This document shows positions 44,323 to 53,995 of a stretch of 64,000 bases of DNA, piece after piece. The stretch spans positions 1 to 64,000 of the forward strand of contig NZ_VAUW01000009.1 of NCBI RefSeq assembly GCF_005771495.1, read 5' to 3'. Every line of letters starts with the position of its first letter. The stretch's first letter is position 1. The translations under genes were made by a program, and so were the position numbers. The notes under the pieces are model-generated. The model ran no database searches. It worked only from the letters and a program-made list of their open reading frames with translations, and was not told the origin of the DNA. This DNA comes from Maribacter sp. ACAM166. GTDB taxonomy: Bacteria > Bacteroidota > Bacteroidia > Flavobacteriales > Flavobacteriaceae.

Positions 44323-45639
44323 GTGCAAGAAAAGAACGAACAGTTAAAAAGGAAAATTGGGGTTTTAGGCCTAAGCAGTAACCTAATTAATATTATGATT
44401 GGGGCCGGTATATTTGCGTTGCCCGCCATCGTTGCAGCCGGACTTGGAGCCGCCAGTATTTTTGCCTATTTATTTTGTGGACTTCTTATCGGCTTGGTAA
44501 TGCTATGTTTTGCTGAGGTCGGAAGTAAGATAACTACTTCAGGTGGCGCATACACCTACATAACATCTTCCTTTGGACCGTATTTTGGCTTTCTAACAGC
44601 AGTCCTTTTTATTCTTTCTACATCTACTGGGGATGCGGCGATAGCAAATATCATGATAGATATCATTGGATCTATATTCCCATTTTTTAAATCTCAAACT
44701 GTAAAAATTTTAATTTTCTTTATCCTATTTGGAGTGTTGGGTTATATCAATGTCAAAGGGGTTAAAGAAGGAATGGCTTTGGTGAAAATCATAACCATTA
44801 CCAAATTGGTTCCGCTCTTATTACTTGTGTTCTTTAGTTGGGGTGAAGTATCTTTTGACAATCTTGAAATACACGCCACCCCCTCCCTAACAGAATTTGG
44901 GAAAACATCACTTCTACTTTTCTTTGCGTTTGTGGGCGCAGAATCAGGTTTATCAATAAGCGGCGAAGTCAAAAATCCTAAAAAGAATATTCCAAAGGCG
45001 ATATTCATAAGTATTGTAGGTGTTTTGATGCTTTACATGCTCCTACAAACAGTGTCTCAAGGGGTTCTTGGAGGTTTATTACCCACTTTAAAAGAAAACC
45101 CTTTGAGTGAAGTCGCAAAACAAGTTTTCGGCCCTATCGGGTTTACAATAATCGTTGTTGGGGCAGCTATTTCAATTTTCGGCACGTTGACCAGTGCGGT
45201 ATTGAGTATGCCGAGAGTATTATTTCAAGCCTCAAAAGACAACGTGCTTCCGTTCAAATCCTTAGGTAAAATCCACAACAAATTTTCCACACCGTATATT
45301 GCAGTTATGGTCTATGCGGTAATGGGATTTCTTTTCGCATCATTTGGCGGGTTTCAACAATTGGCCGTTATTTCTAGTGCTACCATTTTACTAGTTTATT
45401 TAGGTGTCTCTCTTGCTGTAATTAAGCTCAGAAGAAACACCGGTGACCTAAACATTAAAACGGATGGATTCAAACTACCAGGGGGTTATTTAATTCCGAT
45501 TTTATCGACCCTGACCATTCTTTGGTTATTATCACACCTTACCCAAAATGAAGTTTTCGGCTTCGGTATTTTTATTTTAGTATTAACAGTACTCTATTTC
45601 TTAAAAGATAAGTTTCGTGAAAAAATCAAACACAAGTGA
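44323..45639 (+). CDS. APC-family amino acid permease
   Basis: This 438 aa inner-membrane transporter has about twelve helices. The N-terminal unwound helix motif is MIGAGIFALPAIVAAGLG (about residues 26-43), and SGGAYTYITSSFGPYFGFLT continues the pattern. FAFVGAESGLSISGEVKNPK is the conserved sixth-helix/loop region. The start is GTG at 44323; no better ATG lies upstream in frame. It likely imports or exchanges an amino acid or related amine. It is separated from the upstream methyltransferase by a terminator. Confidence 0.9.
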   Translation: MQEKNEQLKRKIGVLGLSSNLINIMIGAGIFALPAIVAAGLGAASIFAYLFCGLLIGLVMLCFAEVGSKITTSGGAYTYITSSFGPYFGFLTAVLFILSTSTGDAAIANIMIDIIGSIFPFFKSQTVKILIFFILFGVLGYINVKGVKEGMALVKIITITKLVPLLLLVFFSWGEVSFDNLEIHATPSLTEFGKTSLLLFFAFVGAESGLSISGEVKNPKKNIPKAIFISIVGVLMLYMLLQTVSQGVLGGLLPTLKENPLSEVAKQVFGPIGFTIIVVGAAISIFGTLTSAVLSMPRVLFQASKDNVLPFKSLGKIHNKFSTPYIAVMVYAVMGFLFASFGGFQQLAVISSATILLVYLGVSLAVIKLRRNTGDLNIKTDGFKLPGGYLIPILSTLTILWLLSHLTQNEVFGFGIFILVLTVLYFLKDKFREKIKHK

Positions 45640-45641
45640 CG

Positions 45642-45797
45642 ATGATAAACTCCAGAGACAGTCCCAAAAATAAACATCAATCTACAAAAAGTAGTTGGGT
45701 GTATTTTGAAAAATTTGTAGTACACCGTTTTATAAAACACCTAGACTACCCTAAAACTATTTCGTATAATTTAATTGTAAATCAGATGAGGTATTAA
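45642..45797 (+). CDS. Possible small protein (51 aa)
   Basis: An ATG two bases after the permease stop opens 51 codons: MINSRDSPKNKHQSTKSSWV, then YFEKFVVHRFIKHLDYPKT and SYNLIVNQMRY. It is basic with a short amphipathic stretch and no known motif. Tight spacing to the permease favours translation, but the frame could be accidental. The following gap to 46000 has no other gene. Confidence 0.3.
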   Translation: MINSRDSPKNKHQSTKSSWVYFEKFVVHRFIKHLDYPKTISYNLIVNQMRY

Positions 45798-45999
45798 AGG
45801 TGAAATCTAGTAGTGATTTAGACCAAAGTTTCCCCAGCGGCCTTAAAGAATTATCGTATATTTTAAAATATTCATTATCAGCATAAAACTTCCCCTAAGA
45901 TGCATCCTTACCATTTAAAAATTGCGTGTACGCTTAGTTCATATTGGACATTATTTCAATTTAGTAAAAGAATATAACCATCAAATTAAACCCATCTTC

Positions 46000-46335
46000 A
46001 TGAGTAACTCAAGTAAAAATTGGTCCAAGCATGAACTGAAAATTTATCTATTATTACTTTGTGCACAAGCAGATTCTGTGCAGACAGAAGATGAGCTAGA
46101 AATAATAAAACACAAAACCAACAGCGACACCTTTGCCTCTATTTATCAAGAATTTAAAATGGATGATGAGGATACCAGCATAGAAAAAATAGAGACATCT
46201 ATTGGTAGACTCGAATTTAGCCAGATGGAATTGGCCGATTTAAAGAAAGAATTCAATGAATTGTTCCATTCGGATAAGAAATTCTCTGCTGCCGAACACT
46301 ATTTGGTTAAGATACTTGACAACATCTTGTACTAA
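46000..46335 (+). CDS. Small helical protein, possibly TerB-like (111 aa)
   Basis: ATG 46000 (MSNSSKNWSKHELKIYLLLL) is the better start; the frame is open further upstream to a possible start at 45922, but that part is not family-like. The protein is all-helical with CAQADSVQTEDELEIIKHKT and acidic FKMDDEDTS, then FHSDKKFSAAEHYLVKILDN. The pattern recalls the TerB fold but lacks a clear metal motif, so I leave the function open. It ends 77 bp before the large kinase gene. Confidence 0.55.
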   Translation: MSNSSKNWSKHELKIYLLLLCAQADSVQTEDELEIIKHKTNSDTFASIYQEFKMDDEDTSIEKIETSIGRLEFSQMELADLKKEFNELFHSDKKFSAAEHYLVKILDNILY

Positions 46336-46412
46336 CCAAACCCTATGAACCTTGATTAAACTAACTATGTTATCAAGTATTTTTCACTTTAAACGAGTTT
46401 ACCACTCAAATA

Positions 46413-49400
46413 ATGAAACCATCAAAAAAAACTAAAAGACAGGTAATAGAGGTTTATAACAAATGGCTGCACAGCTACTTAAACGCTGATGTCACCACCT
46501 ATGATTCCTATTTTGATGATGCGTATCACTTTATAGGCTCTACCCTAAACGAAGAGTTTTTAAATAGAGCTTCAACCACACAATTCTTTGCCGAAACGGC
46601 TGATCAACTTGCAGGTAAGTGTGATTTAAGGAATGAAACATTGACTATAGAGCAGTTTGGTGAACTCATATTCATCACCCACGTTTTTGATGCCTGGTTC
46701 AAAATTGAAAAGGACTGGAATTTTTATGGTAGGTTTAGGTTCTCTAGCACCCTTCAAGAAAAAACAGCAGGTTGGCGTTTTATCTACCAACATTTCTCGA
46801 CACCCGATACAAGAGCTGAAGAAGGTGAAACCATAGCTTTCGAAAAAATTAATACCGAAAATCAAGAATTAAGGCATGCCGTTAAACGCCGTACTTTAGA
46901 ACTCGAAGATAAAAACCGTGAGCTGGAAGTTGAAGGTGCCTTAGGACGTATACGTACGCAAGCTATTGCAATGAAACAGTCCAGCGACTTGCTAAATATT
47001 GTAGTGACCATGCGTAATGAATTCATAAAACTCGGTCACGAAGCTCATTATTTCTGGCACATGATGTGGTTGCCAAAAACCTATGAAAAGGCCATGACAT
47101 CTGGCGATGGTTCCAAAATAGGTTTTGTAATGGAGTTACCAAGACATATTCATGGGGATATTCCACTATTGGCAAAATGGGAAAAAAGTAAGGAATCTAC
47201 AGTGGTTTATGCGATGGATGCCGAAGAAGCCATTGACTATGTAGATAAAATGGTGAGTCTTGGAGATTTTAAAAACATAGACCCACAAGCCCCTACTAAT
47301 GATGATATTAAACATATTGGCGGACTCACATTCATTATGGCACGTACTAGTCATGGCGAAATAGGCTATAGCTTACCCGGTGTTGTCAATAATTCACCAA
47401 AAGAGGATATTGAAATACTAATACAGTTTGCAAAAGCTTTTGACCTTGCACATCAACGTTTCTTAGATCTTCAAAAATCTGAAAAGCAAGCCAGAGAAGT
47501 TCAAATTGAACTATCTCTAGAAAAAGTAAGAAGCCGCACTATGGCTATGCAACATAGCGATGAACTTGCACAAACTTCATTTTTATTAGATAGTCAAGTA
47601 CGAGGTTTAGGAATTAAAACTAGAGGATGTGCCTTTAATATTTATAATGTAAATGATTCTACAGAATGGTTTAGTTCAGAACAGGGTACTATGCCAACGT
47701 ACCAAACACCTAGAGAAAATATTTTCCTAGACTATTATGAAATAGGCCAAAGTGGGCAAGTAATGCACATTCAGAATTTTGAAGGTGAAGACTGCGCCAA
47801 ACATTATGAATATATGTGTAAACTCCCTGTAATGGGAGAGGCACTTAGAAAACTTGAAGATAGTAGCAGTTCTTTTCCTGCTAATCAAATAGATCATGTT
47901 ATTTATTTTAAATACGGGTATTTACTTTTTATCACCTTAGAACCCGTCCCAGAAGCCCATGATATTTTTAAACGCTTTGCCAAAGTTTTCGAGCAAACTT
48001 ACACACGTTTCTTAGATCTTCAAAAAGCAGAATCGCAAGCTAGAGAAGCTCAGATTGAAACTGCCTTAGAAAAAGTAAGAAGCCGAACAATGGCTATGCA
48101 AAAAGGGGAAGAACTCCAAGATGTTGTGGTTCTTCTGTATAAAGAACTTATTGCTCTTGGTGTTACCAACTTTGCTAGTTGTGGTTATGTAGAAATAAAT
48201 GAAAAAACCAAAAGACAAGCAACTTGGGTTACCAATCCTGGTGGAGATTCTTTAGGTTTATTTCATCTACCGTTAACTGGAGATGTCCATTTTGATGCAC
48301 GTTACGACGCATGGAAAAAACAACAACCGGTTTTCCACCAAACAGTAGCGGGAAAAGAGAGAAGAAAACATTTAGAATATGCCATTACCACATTTAATTC
48401 TAAGGAGGCTGAAGAAATGGTTAGAAACCAGTTTCCTGACCCTACTGTATTTTATTGTTTTAATTTTTCTCATGGCTATTTGCATCTAGTTTCTAGTTCT
48501 CAACTTACTCAAGACGAAGAGAACTTACTAGCTAGATTTACAAGAGTTTTTGAACAGACTTATGCCCGTTTCCTTGACCTACAAAAAGCAGAAGCACAAG
48601 CACGAGAAGCTCAAATAGAAAATGCTCTGGAAAAAGTACGCTCCCGTACCATGGCTATGCAACACAGTAATGAATTGCCAGAAGCTGCAAACGATCTCTT
48701 TTTACAAGTTCAAGCTTTAGGTATACCTGCATGGAGCGCTGGTTATTGTATTTGGGATAAAGACAAAAAGAATGCAACTGCCAACATGAGTAGCGAAGGT
48801 GTTGTTCAAAAGCCATTTGTTTTACCTATTGTTGGTGTGGGTTACGATTTTCAAAAACCGTTGCAAAATGGAGAGTCTTTTCATATTGATGAACTAGGCG
48901 GAGATGCTATCGTAAAGCATTACGAGTTTATGCGTACCCTTCCCATTTTTGGTGAAGTAATTGATGGTATTCTTGAAGCCGGTTTTCCTTTGCCTACATT
49001 CCAAATATTCCATATTGTATATTTTGATTACGGATATGTCATGTTTATAACCTATGAAACTGTACCAAAAGCGCATGATATTTTTAAGCGTTTCGGAAAA
49101 GTATTCGAACAAACCTACACGCGTTTTCTAGACCTGCAAAAAGCAGAAGCTCAAACAAAAGAAGCCCAAATTGAAGCAGCATTAGAAACTGTACGGTCGC
49201 GTTCCCTTTCCATGCAAAAACCAGATGAATTACAAGAAGTAGTTGCAGTAGTTTCTGAAAAGTTAAAGGACCTAGGTATTGTAATGGATGCTGGCGGAGT
49301 AATTATCTGTACTTATTTCAAAGATTCTAAAGATGTAATACACTGGATTGCATCACCAGATTATTCTCATTCAGGGAAATACCTTGTACCTTATTTTGAT

Positions 49401-50636
49401 CATCAAATTTTTAGGGATACTTGGGAGTCAAAAAACAATGGGGACGAATGGTTTTCAAAATCCTATTCGGTTGAGGAAAAAAACAGCTTTTTTACACATT
49501 GTTTTGAGCATAGTGATTACAAACATTTTCCTGAGGAAATAAAAGAACTCGTTCTTAAAAAGAACCACCATACCCTTTCTTTTGCTTGGAACGAACATTC
49601 TGCAATTTTGGTGCCTTCTCATACCAAAGATTTGGTTCCTTCTCAAATGGAAAAGGAAATTCTTATTCGTTTCGCCAAAGTTTTTGAACAGGCATACATC
49701 CGCTTTATGGATTTGCAGGTGAAAGAAGAGCAATCAACAGCACTTCTTGAAGAAAAGCAACGACTAGAAAAAACTTTAAAAAATCTCCAAGAAACGCAAA
49801 AACAATTGATACAAGCCGAGAAAATGGCAAGCCTAGGAGAACTTACAGCTGGCATCGCCCATGAGATTCAAAACCCATTAAACTTTGTCAATAATTTCTC
49901 TGAAGTAAGTAATGAACTTATTGATGAAATGAATGAGGAACTAGATAAAGGGGATCTTGAAGAAGTGAAGGCTATTTCATTGGATATCAAACAAAACCTA
50001 GAAAAAATTAATCATCACGGTAAACGTGCTGAGGGTATTGTAAAAGGTATGTTGCAACATAGTAGAACAAGCACAGCAGAAAAAGAACCTACGGATATTA
50101 ATAAGTTGGCAGATGAATATTTACGACTAGCATACCATGGATTACGGGCAAAAGATAAAAGTTTCAATGCCGAATTAATAACCGATTTTGATGAAAACAT
50201 TGGGAAAGTAAACGTAATACCCCAGGATATGGGTCGGGTAATTCTCAATTTAATTACCAATGCTTTTTATGCGGTAAATGAGAAATCTAAATCTGGAATG
50301 GTAGGTTACCAGCCAACTGTGACGGTTTCTACCAAACGAACTCCCTTCCTAGGAGAGGTTGAGGGTGGTTCTCAACTTGTACAAATTTCTATTTCCGATA
50401 ACGGTAACGGTATTCCTAAAGCAATCGTCGATAAAATATTCCAACCCTTTTTTACCACCAAACCAACAGGGCAAGGAACCGGATTAGGACTAAGCATGAG
50501 TTATGATATTGTGACCAAGGGGCATGGTGGGGAGCTTAAAGTAGAGACTAACCAGGGAGCAGGTACTACCTTTATAATAGACCTACCCATACAGAACAAA
50601 GTTCACGCTGACGCTATAAAAAAATCTCAAATATGA
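46413..50636 (+). CDS. Giant soluble histidine kinase: NTF2-like domain, five GAF-like units, transmitter
   Basis: This 1407 aa kinase has no membrane helix. An NTF2/SnoaL-like domain covers about 8-130 (YNKWLHSYLNADVTTYDSYF to WRFIYQHFS). A coiled coil leads to five tandem units of about 185 residues, each opened by a motif like ALEKVRSRTMAMQHSDEL (near residues 175, 367, 550, 737 and 921) and closed by FAKVFEQTYTRFLDLQKAEA. A coiled coil is followed by HisKA with the acceptor His1150 in GIAHEIQNPLNF. HATPase has NLITNAFYAVNEK, ISDNGNGIPK and GTGLGLSMSYDI. It starts the kinase array; the next gene overlaps it by 4 bp. The repeats probably sense small ligands or serve in dimer signalling. Confidence 0.9.
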   Translation: MKPSKKTKRQVIEVYNKWLHSYLNADVTTYDSYFDDAYHFIGSTLNEEFLNRASTTQFFAETADQLAGKCDLRNETLTIEQFGELIFITHVFDAWFKIEKDWNFYGRFRFSSTLQEKTAGWRFIYQHFSTPDTRAEEGETIAFEKINTENQELRHAVKRRTLELEDKNRELEVEGALGRIRTQAIAMKQSSDLLNIVVTMRNEFIKLGHEAHYFWHMMWLPKTYEKAMTSGDGSKIGFVMELPRHIHGDIPLLAKWEKSKESTVVYAMDAEEAIDYVDKMVSLGDFKNIDPQAPTNDDIKHIGGLTFIMARTSHGEIGYSLPGVVNNSPKEDIEILIQFAKAFDLAHQRFLDLQKSEKQAREVQIELSLEKVRSRTMAMQHSDELAQTSFLLDSQVRGLGIKTRGCAFNIYNVNDSTEWFSSEQGTMPTYQTPRENIFLDYYEIGQSGQVMHIQNFEGEDCAKHYEYMCKLPVMGEALRKLEDSSSSFPANQIDHVIYFKYGYLLFITLEPVPEAHDIFKRFAKVFEQTYTRFLDLQKAESQAREAQIETALEKVRSRTMAMQKGEELQDVVVLLYKELIALGVTNFASCGYVEINEKTKRQATWVTNPGGDSLGLFHLPLTGDVHFDARYDAWKKQQPVFHQTVAGKERRKHLEYAITTFNSKEAEEMVRNQFPDPTVFYCFNFSHGYLHLVSSSQLTQDEENLLARFTRVFEQTYARFLDLQKAEAQAREAQIENALEKVRSRTMAMQHSNELPEAANDLFLQVQALGIPAWSAGYCIWDKDKKNATANMSSEGVVQKPFVLPIVGVGYDFQKPLQNGESFHIDELGGDAIVKHYEFMRTLPIFGEVIDGILEAGFPLPTFQIFHIVYFDYGYVMFITYETVPKAHDIFKRFGKVFEQTYTRFLDLQKAEAQTKEAQIEAALETVRSRSLSMQKPDELQEVVAVVSEKLKDLGIVMDAGGVIICTYFKDSKDVIHWIASPDYSHSGKYLVPYFDHQIFRDTWESKNNGDEWFSKSYSVEEKNSFFTHCFEHSDYKHFPEEIKELVLKKNHHTLSFAWNEHSAILVPSHTKDLVPSQMEKEILIRFAKVFEQAYIRFMDLQVKEEQSTALLEEKQRLEKTLKNLQETQKQLIQAEKMASLGELTAGIAHEIQNPLNFVNNFSEVSNELIDEMNEELDKGDLEEVKAISLDIKQNLEKINHHGKRAEGIVKGMLQHSRTSTAEKEPTDINKLADEYLRLAYHGLRAKDKSFNAELITDFDENIGKVNVIPQDMGRVILNLITNAFYAVNEKSKSGMVGYQPTVTVSTKRTPFLGEVEGGSQLVQISISDNGNGIPKAIVDKIFQPFFTTKPTGQGTGLGLSMSYDIVTKGHGGELKVETNQGAGTTFIIDLPIQNKVHADAIKKSQI

Positions 50637-53600
50637 AATCATTAAATGTAGTAACAACCAAAGAAGTAAAAATGGCTTTGAATACTAGTTCCCAAGTGAA
50701 CTTAAACGTATTAGGGATGTTTATTTCCGTACTTTCAATGCTATATTATAGTACGCCCGCGTACGCCCAAATCAACGCTAGTAAAGGCGTTCCTAGCTTT
50801 ACGAACTATGTAATAGGTGATGACACCCCAGCAGGCCAGCAGGTTTGGAATGTAGGCCAGGACAAGGAGGGATTTATTTACACAGGAACTTCGACCGGTT
50901 TACAAAAATTTGACGGGGTAAACTGGAAAATACTAAGTTCTCCTTTACAAGACTATAATACTAATGTAAGAACAACCTACCTATCTTATGATGGTACGTA
51001 TTATTATGGATCAATTAGCGATTTTGGAATCGTTTCCACAGATTCCTTCGGTACTTCTTTGCTTACATCCTTGATTGACTTGTTGCCCGAGGAAATTCCA
51101 TTTAATGATATCTGGACGATTAGGGAGGTTAAGGGAAAAATCTACTTCCAATCCCGCGAAGCCATCTTTATTTATTCCCCGGACGCGGAAGACCAAGACC
51201 AATCAATTCGTATTTGGAAACCAGATACCGATTTTATGTATGCCTTCTCCCTAGATGATACCTACTATACCCATCAAATGGAACTTGGTTTATTTAGGGA
51301 GAATAATGGAAAATTAGACTTGATTCCAGGTAGTGAATTTTTTGGTCAAGATCGGGTACAAGTACTTCTTCCGTATAAAACTCCAGGGGAGTTTCTAGTG
51401 GGGGCCTTTGCAGGTGGTCTTTATCATTTTGACGGAGAAAATTTTAATCCATTTAAAACCGAAATTGACTCACTTCTACAAGCAAGAAGTTTATACAAAG
51501 CGTTGGCCTTACCAAATAAAACGTATGCAATCAGTGTTTTAGGAAGTGGTTTTTTTATCATTGATCAAGAGGGTAATGCGCTATCCCAGTATACTACCAA
51601 AAACTCTATCACAGACCAAAGCGTTTATGCCTTTTTCCTGGATAATACTCAAAATCTGTGGGTAGGCACAAATGCCGGACTTTCTAAAATAGAGCTTTTT
51701 TCGCCGGTTACTAGATTTGATTCTGACCAATATGAAGTTGGGAACGTGCTTTCTTTAAATGCCTACGGAGATGATTTATACATCGGTGGATCAACTTCGA
51801 TACTTTATATTGATCAAGCGGATGGTGTAATCAAAAAAGTTAAAAATATCACCAATACCCAGGTTTTTGATTTACAACAAGATGAAAATCAGCTCATATC
51901 TTCAGGGCCAGGACTCTATGAGATACAAAAAGATCAAGCTAGATTGATCCCAGGGACAGAATCGTTTCAAACGGTTGAACTTTTAATCTCTAAAAAGTAT
52001 CCGGGCTATGTTTTTATTGGCGGAGCCTTTGGCGCACACATGTTTAAGCGAACTGCAAATTCGTCTGGGGTCTATGAGTACGAATCTATCGGCCCTATAC
52101 CTGGAGTTACTAAGTCAATCTATACCATTGTTGAAAACAATTTGGGCGAAATCTGGATGGGTACACAGGCCGGCGCTATGTACAGAGTTCAAATTCCAAA
52201 AACGGCTTCAGGAAACCTAGATATTTCAAATACTTTAGTTAAAGAGTACAACGATAAAGATGGCATAAAAGGACTCTCTGGAACTGCGGTAGTAATTGGA
52301 GGAAAAGTGTATACCTCTGGCATCGAAGGCTTTTTTTACTTTGATATTTCGTCCGAATCCTTTAAAAAGGATACCATATTCAGTTTTTCCGACGAAATCG
52401 CTGATATCAATCTGGACACTTACGGGCTGGGTGGCAATCAATTTGGAGATGTTACGCTTGACTTTAAAGGAGAAAAAAGATTGGCCAAACTGCAACCTGA
52501 TGGTAGCTATATCTTGCAAGAGTATCCCTTCAATTTAATTACCGCCAGCTTTTCAAATTCAGGTTATACAGAACCTAGCGGTGTTTTTTGGTTTGGCACA
52601 GATGAGGGATTATTGCGATTAGACCCGAACATGGCCTACAAAACCGACTACCCTACACCCTTGTATTTCAACGCCGTTAATTCCGGAGATGAGCTCATGA
52701 CCTTACCAGAATTCCATGGAGATACTGTTCCTGAGCTATTGTATAAAAACAATAACATCAGCTTTACCTATGTATCCCCATTTTTCGTCAAGGAAAATAG
52801 GATGCAATACCAAACCTTTTTAGAAGGTCTTGATGAAGATTGGGGTGATTGGGAGAGTAAGACTTCTCGCGAATTCACTAGTCTCCCTTTTGGCACGTAT
52901 ACCTTTATAGTCAAGGCAAAAAACACTTTTGGTACCATCTCTGAAGAAATCGCTTACGCTTTTGAGGTACTACCTCCATGGTATGCCACATGGTGGGCCT
53001 ATATTTTATATTTGTTAGGTTTAGGCCTCATAATTTATGGATTGGTTAAAATACAGACTAAAAGCATACTTGCCAGGGAGAAAGCGAAGAATCAAGATAA
53101 GGAACTGGCTCAGGCCAAAGAAATTGAAAAGGCTTATACCTCGCTTAAAGAAACCCAAAGCCAATTGATTCAATCTGAAAAGATGGCAAGTCTTGGGGAA
53201 CTTACAGCTGGTATAGCGCACGAGATTCAAAACCCATTAAACTTCGTTAATAATTTTGCTGAAGTAAACTCTGAGCTTATTGAAGAAATGAAGGAAGAAC
53301 TAAACAACGGGAATTTACAAGAAGTACAAAGTCTCGCTGATGATATTAATGAAAACGAGAAAAAAATAATATTTCATGGCAAGCGTGCCGATTCTATTGT
53401 AAAAGGGATGCTCCAACACAGCCAAAACAGCAATGGAAAAAAAGAACCAACCAACATCAATTTGCTAGCTGACGAATATTTAAGATTGGCTTATCATGGC
53501 TTACGTGCCAAGGACAAAGAATTTAATGCGGATATGGAAACTGATTTTGATGACAGCATTAAAACGATCACTATCATCCCTCAGGATATCGGTCGTGTAG

Positions 53601-53935
53601 TTTTAAACTTGGTAACCAATGCTTTTTATGCCGTCAATGAGAAAGCTATCGCTGCCAAAGCTTCAGGAGATACAACCTACAAACCCATAGTATCGTTAGC
53701 GACAAAAAAGAAAAAGAACAGCGTCGAAATTACGGTCTCAGATAATGGAAACGGAATTCCAAATAAAATTGCAGATAAAATATTCCAACCCTTTTTTACG
53801 ACCAAACCTACCGGACAAGGAACCGGATTAGGACTAAGCATGAGTTATGATATTGTGAAAGCGCATGGCGGAGAATTGGAGGTAGAAAGTAAAAAAGGAA
53901 TCGGTACAAAATTTTTGATCCTAATACCCGCATAG
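50633..53935 (+). CDS. Propeller/Y_Y_Y sensor histidine kinase
   Basis: This is a 1100 aa membrane kinase. A hydrophobic export segment (about 26-46) precedes two regulatory propellers (about 50-700) built of repeats such as VWNVGQDKEGFIYTGTSTGL, NLWVGTNAGLSKIE and GEIWMGTQAG. The Y_Y_Y domain (about 705-780) ends in FEVLPPWYATWWAY, then a membrane helix (about 786-805). A coiled coil leads to HisKA with His863 in GIAHEIQNPLNF and a complete HATPase (SDNGNGIPNK, GTGLGLSMSYDI). It resembles the input half of Bacteroides hybrid two-component systems but has no receiver or AraC domain. It overlaps the upstream kinase gene by 4 bp. Confidence 0.93.
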   Translation: MKSLNVVTTKEVKMALNTSSQVNLNVLGMFISVLSMLYYSTPAYAQINASKGVPSFTNYVIGDDTPAGQQVWNVGQDKEGFIYTGTSTGLQKFDGVNWKILSSPLQDYNTNVRTTYLSYDGTYYYGSISDFGIVSTDSFGTSLLTSLIDLLPEEIPFNDIWTIREVKGKIYFQSREAIFIYSPDAEDQDQSIRIWKPDTDFMYAFSLDDTYYTHQMELGLFRENNGKLDLIPGSEFFGQDRVQVLLPYKTPGEFLVGAFAGGLYHFDGENFNPFKTEIDSLLQARSLYKALALPNKTYAISVLGSGFFIIDQEGNALSQYTTKNSITDQSVYAFFLDNTQNLWVGTNAGLSKIELFSPVTRFDSDQYEVGNVLSLNAYGDDLYIGGSTSILYIDQADGVIKKVKNITNTQVFDLQQDENQLISSGPGLYEIQKDQARLIPGTESFQTVELLISKKYPGYVFIGGAFGAHMFKRTANSSGVYEYESIGPIPGVTKSIYTIVENNLGEIWMGTQAGAMYRVQIPKTASGNLDISNTLVKEYNDKDGIKGLSGTAVVIGGKVYTSGIEGFFYFDISSESFKKDTIFSFSDEIADINLDTYGLGGNQFGDVTLDFKGEKRLAKLQPDGSYILQEYPFNLITASFSNSGYTEPSGVFWFGTDEGLLRLDPNMAYKTDYPTPLYFNAVNSGDELMTLPEFHGDTVPELLYKNNNISFTYVSPFFVKENRMQYQTFLEGLDEDWGDWESKTSREFTSLPFGTYTFIVKAKNTFGTISEEIAYAFEVLPPWYATWWAYILYLLGLGLIIYGLVKIQTKSILAREKAKNQDKELAQAKEIEKAYTSLKETQSQLIQSEKMASLGELTAGIAHEIQNPLNFVNNFAEVNSELIEEMKEELNNGNLQEVQSLADDINENEKKIIFHGKRADSIVKGMLQHSQNSNGKKEPTNINLLADEYLRLAYHGLRAKDKEFNADMETDFDDSIKTITIIPQDIGRVVLNLVTNAFYAVNEKAIAAKASGDTTYKPIVSLATKKKKNSVEITVSDNGNGIPNKIADKIFQPFFTTKPTGQGTGLGLSMSYDIVKAHGGELEVESKKGIGTKFLILIPA

Positions 53936-53995
53936 AAATTTGGAATTATAATAGTTAGCTTAACTTTTTATCTTTTTTTTTAAAAAAATAATACT

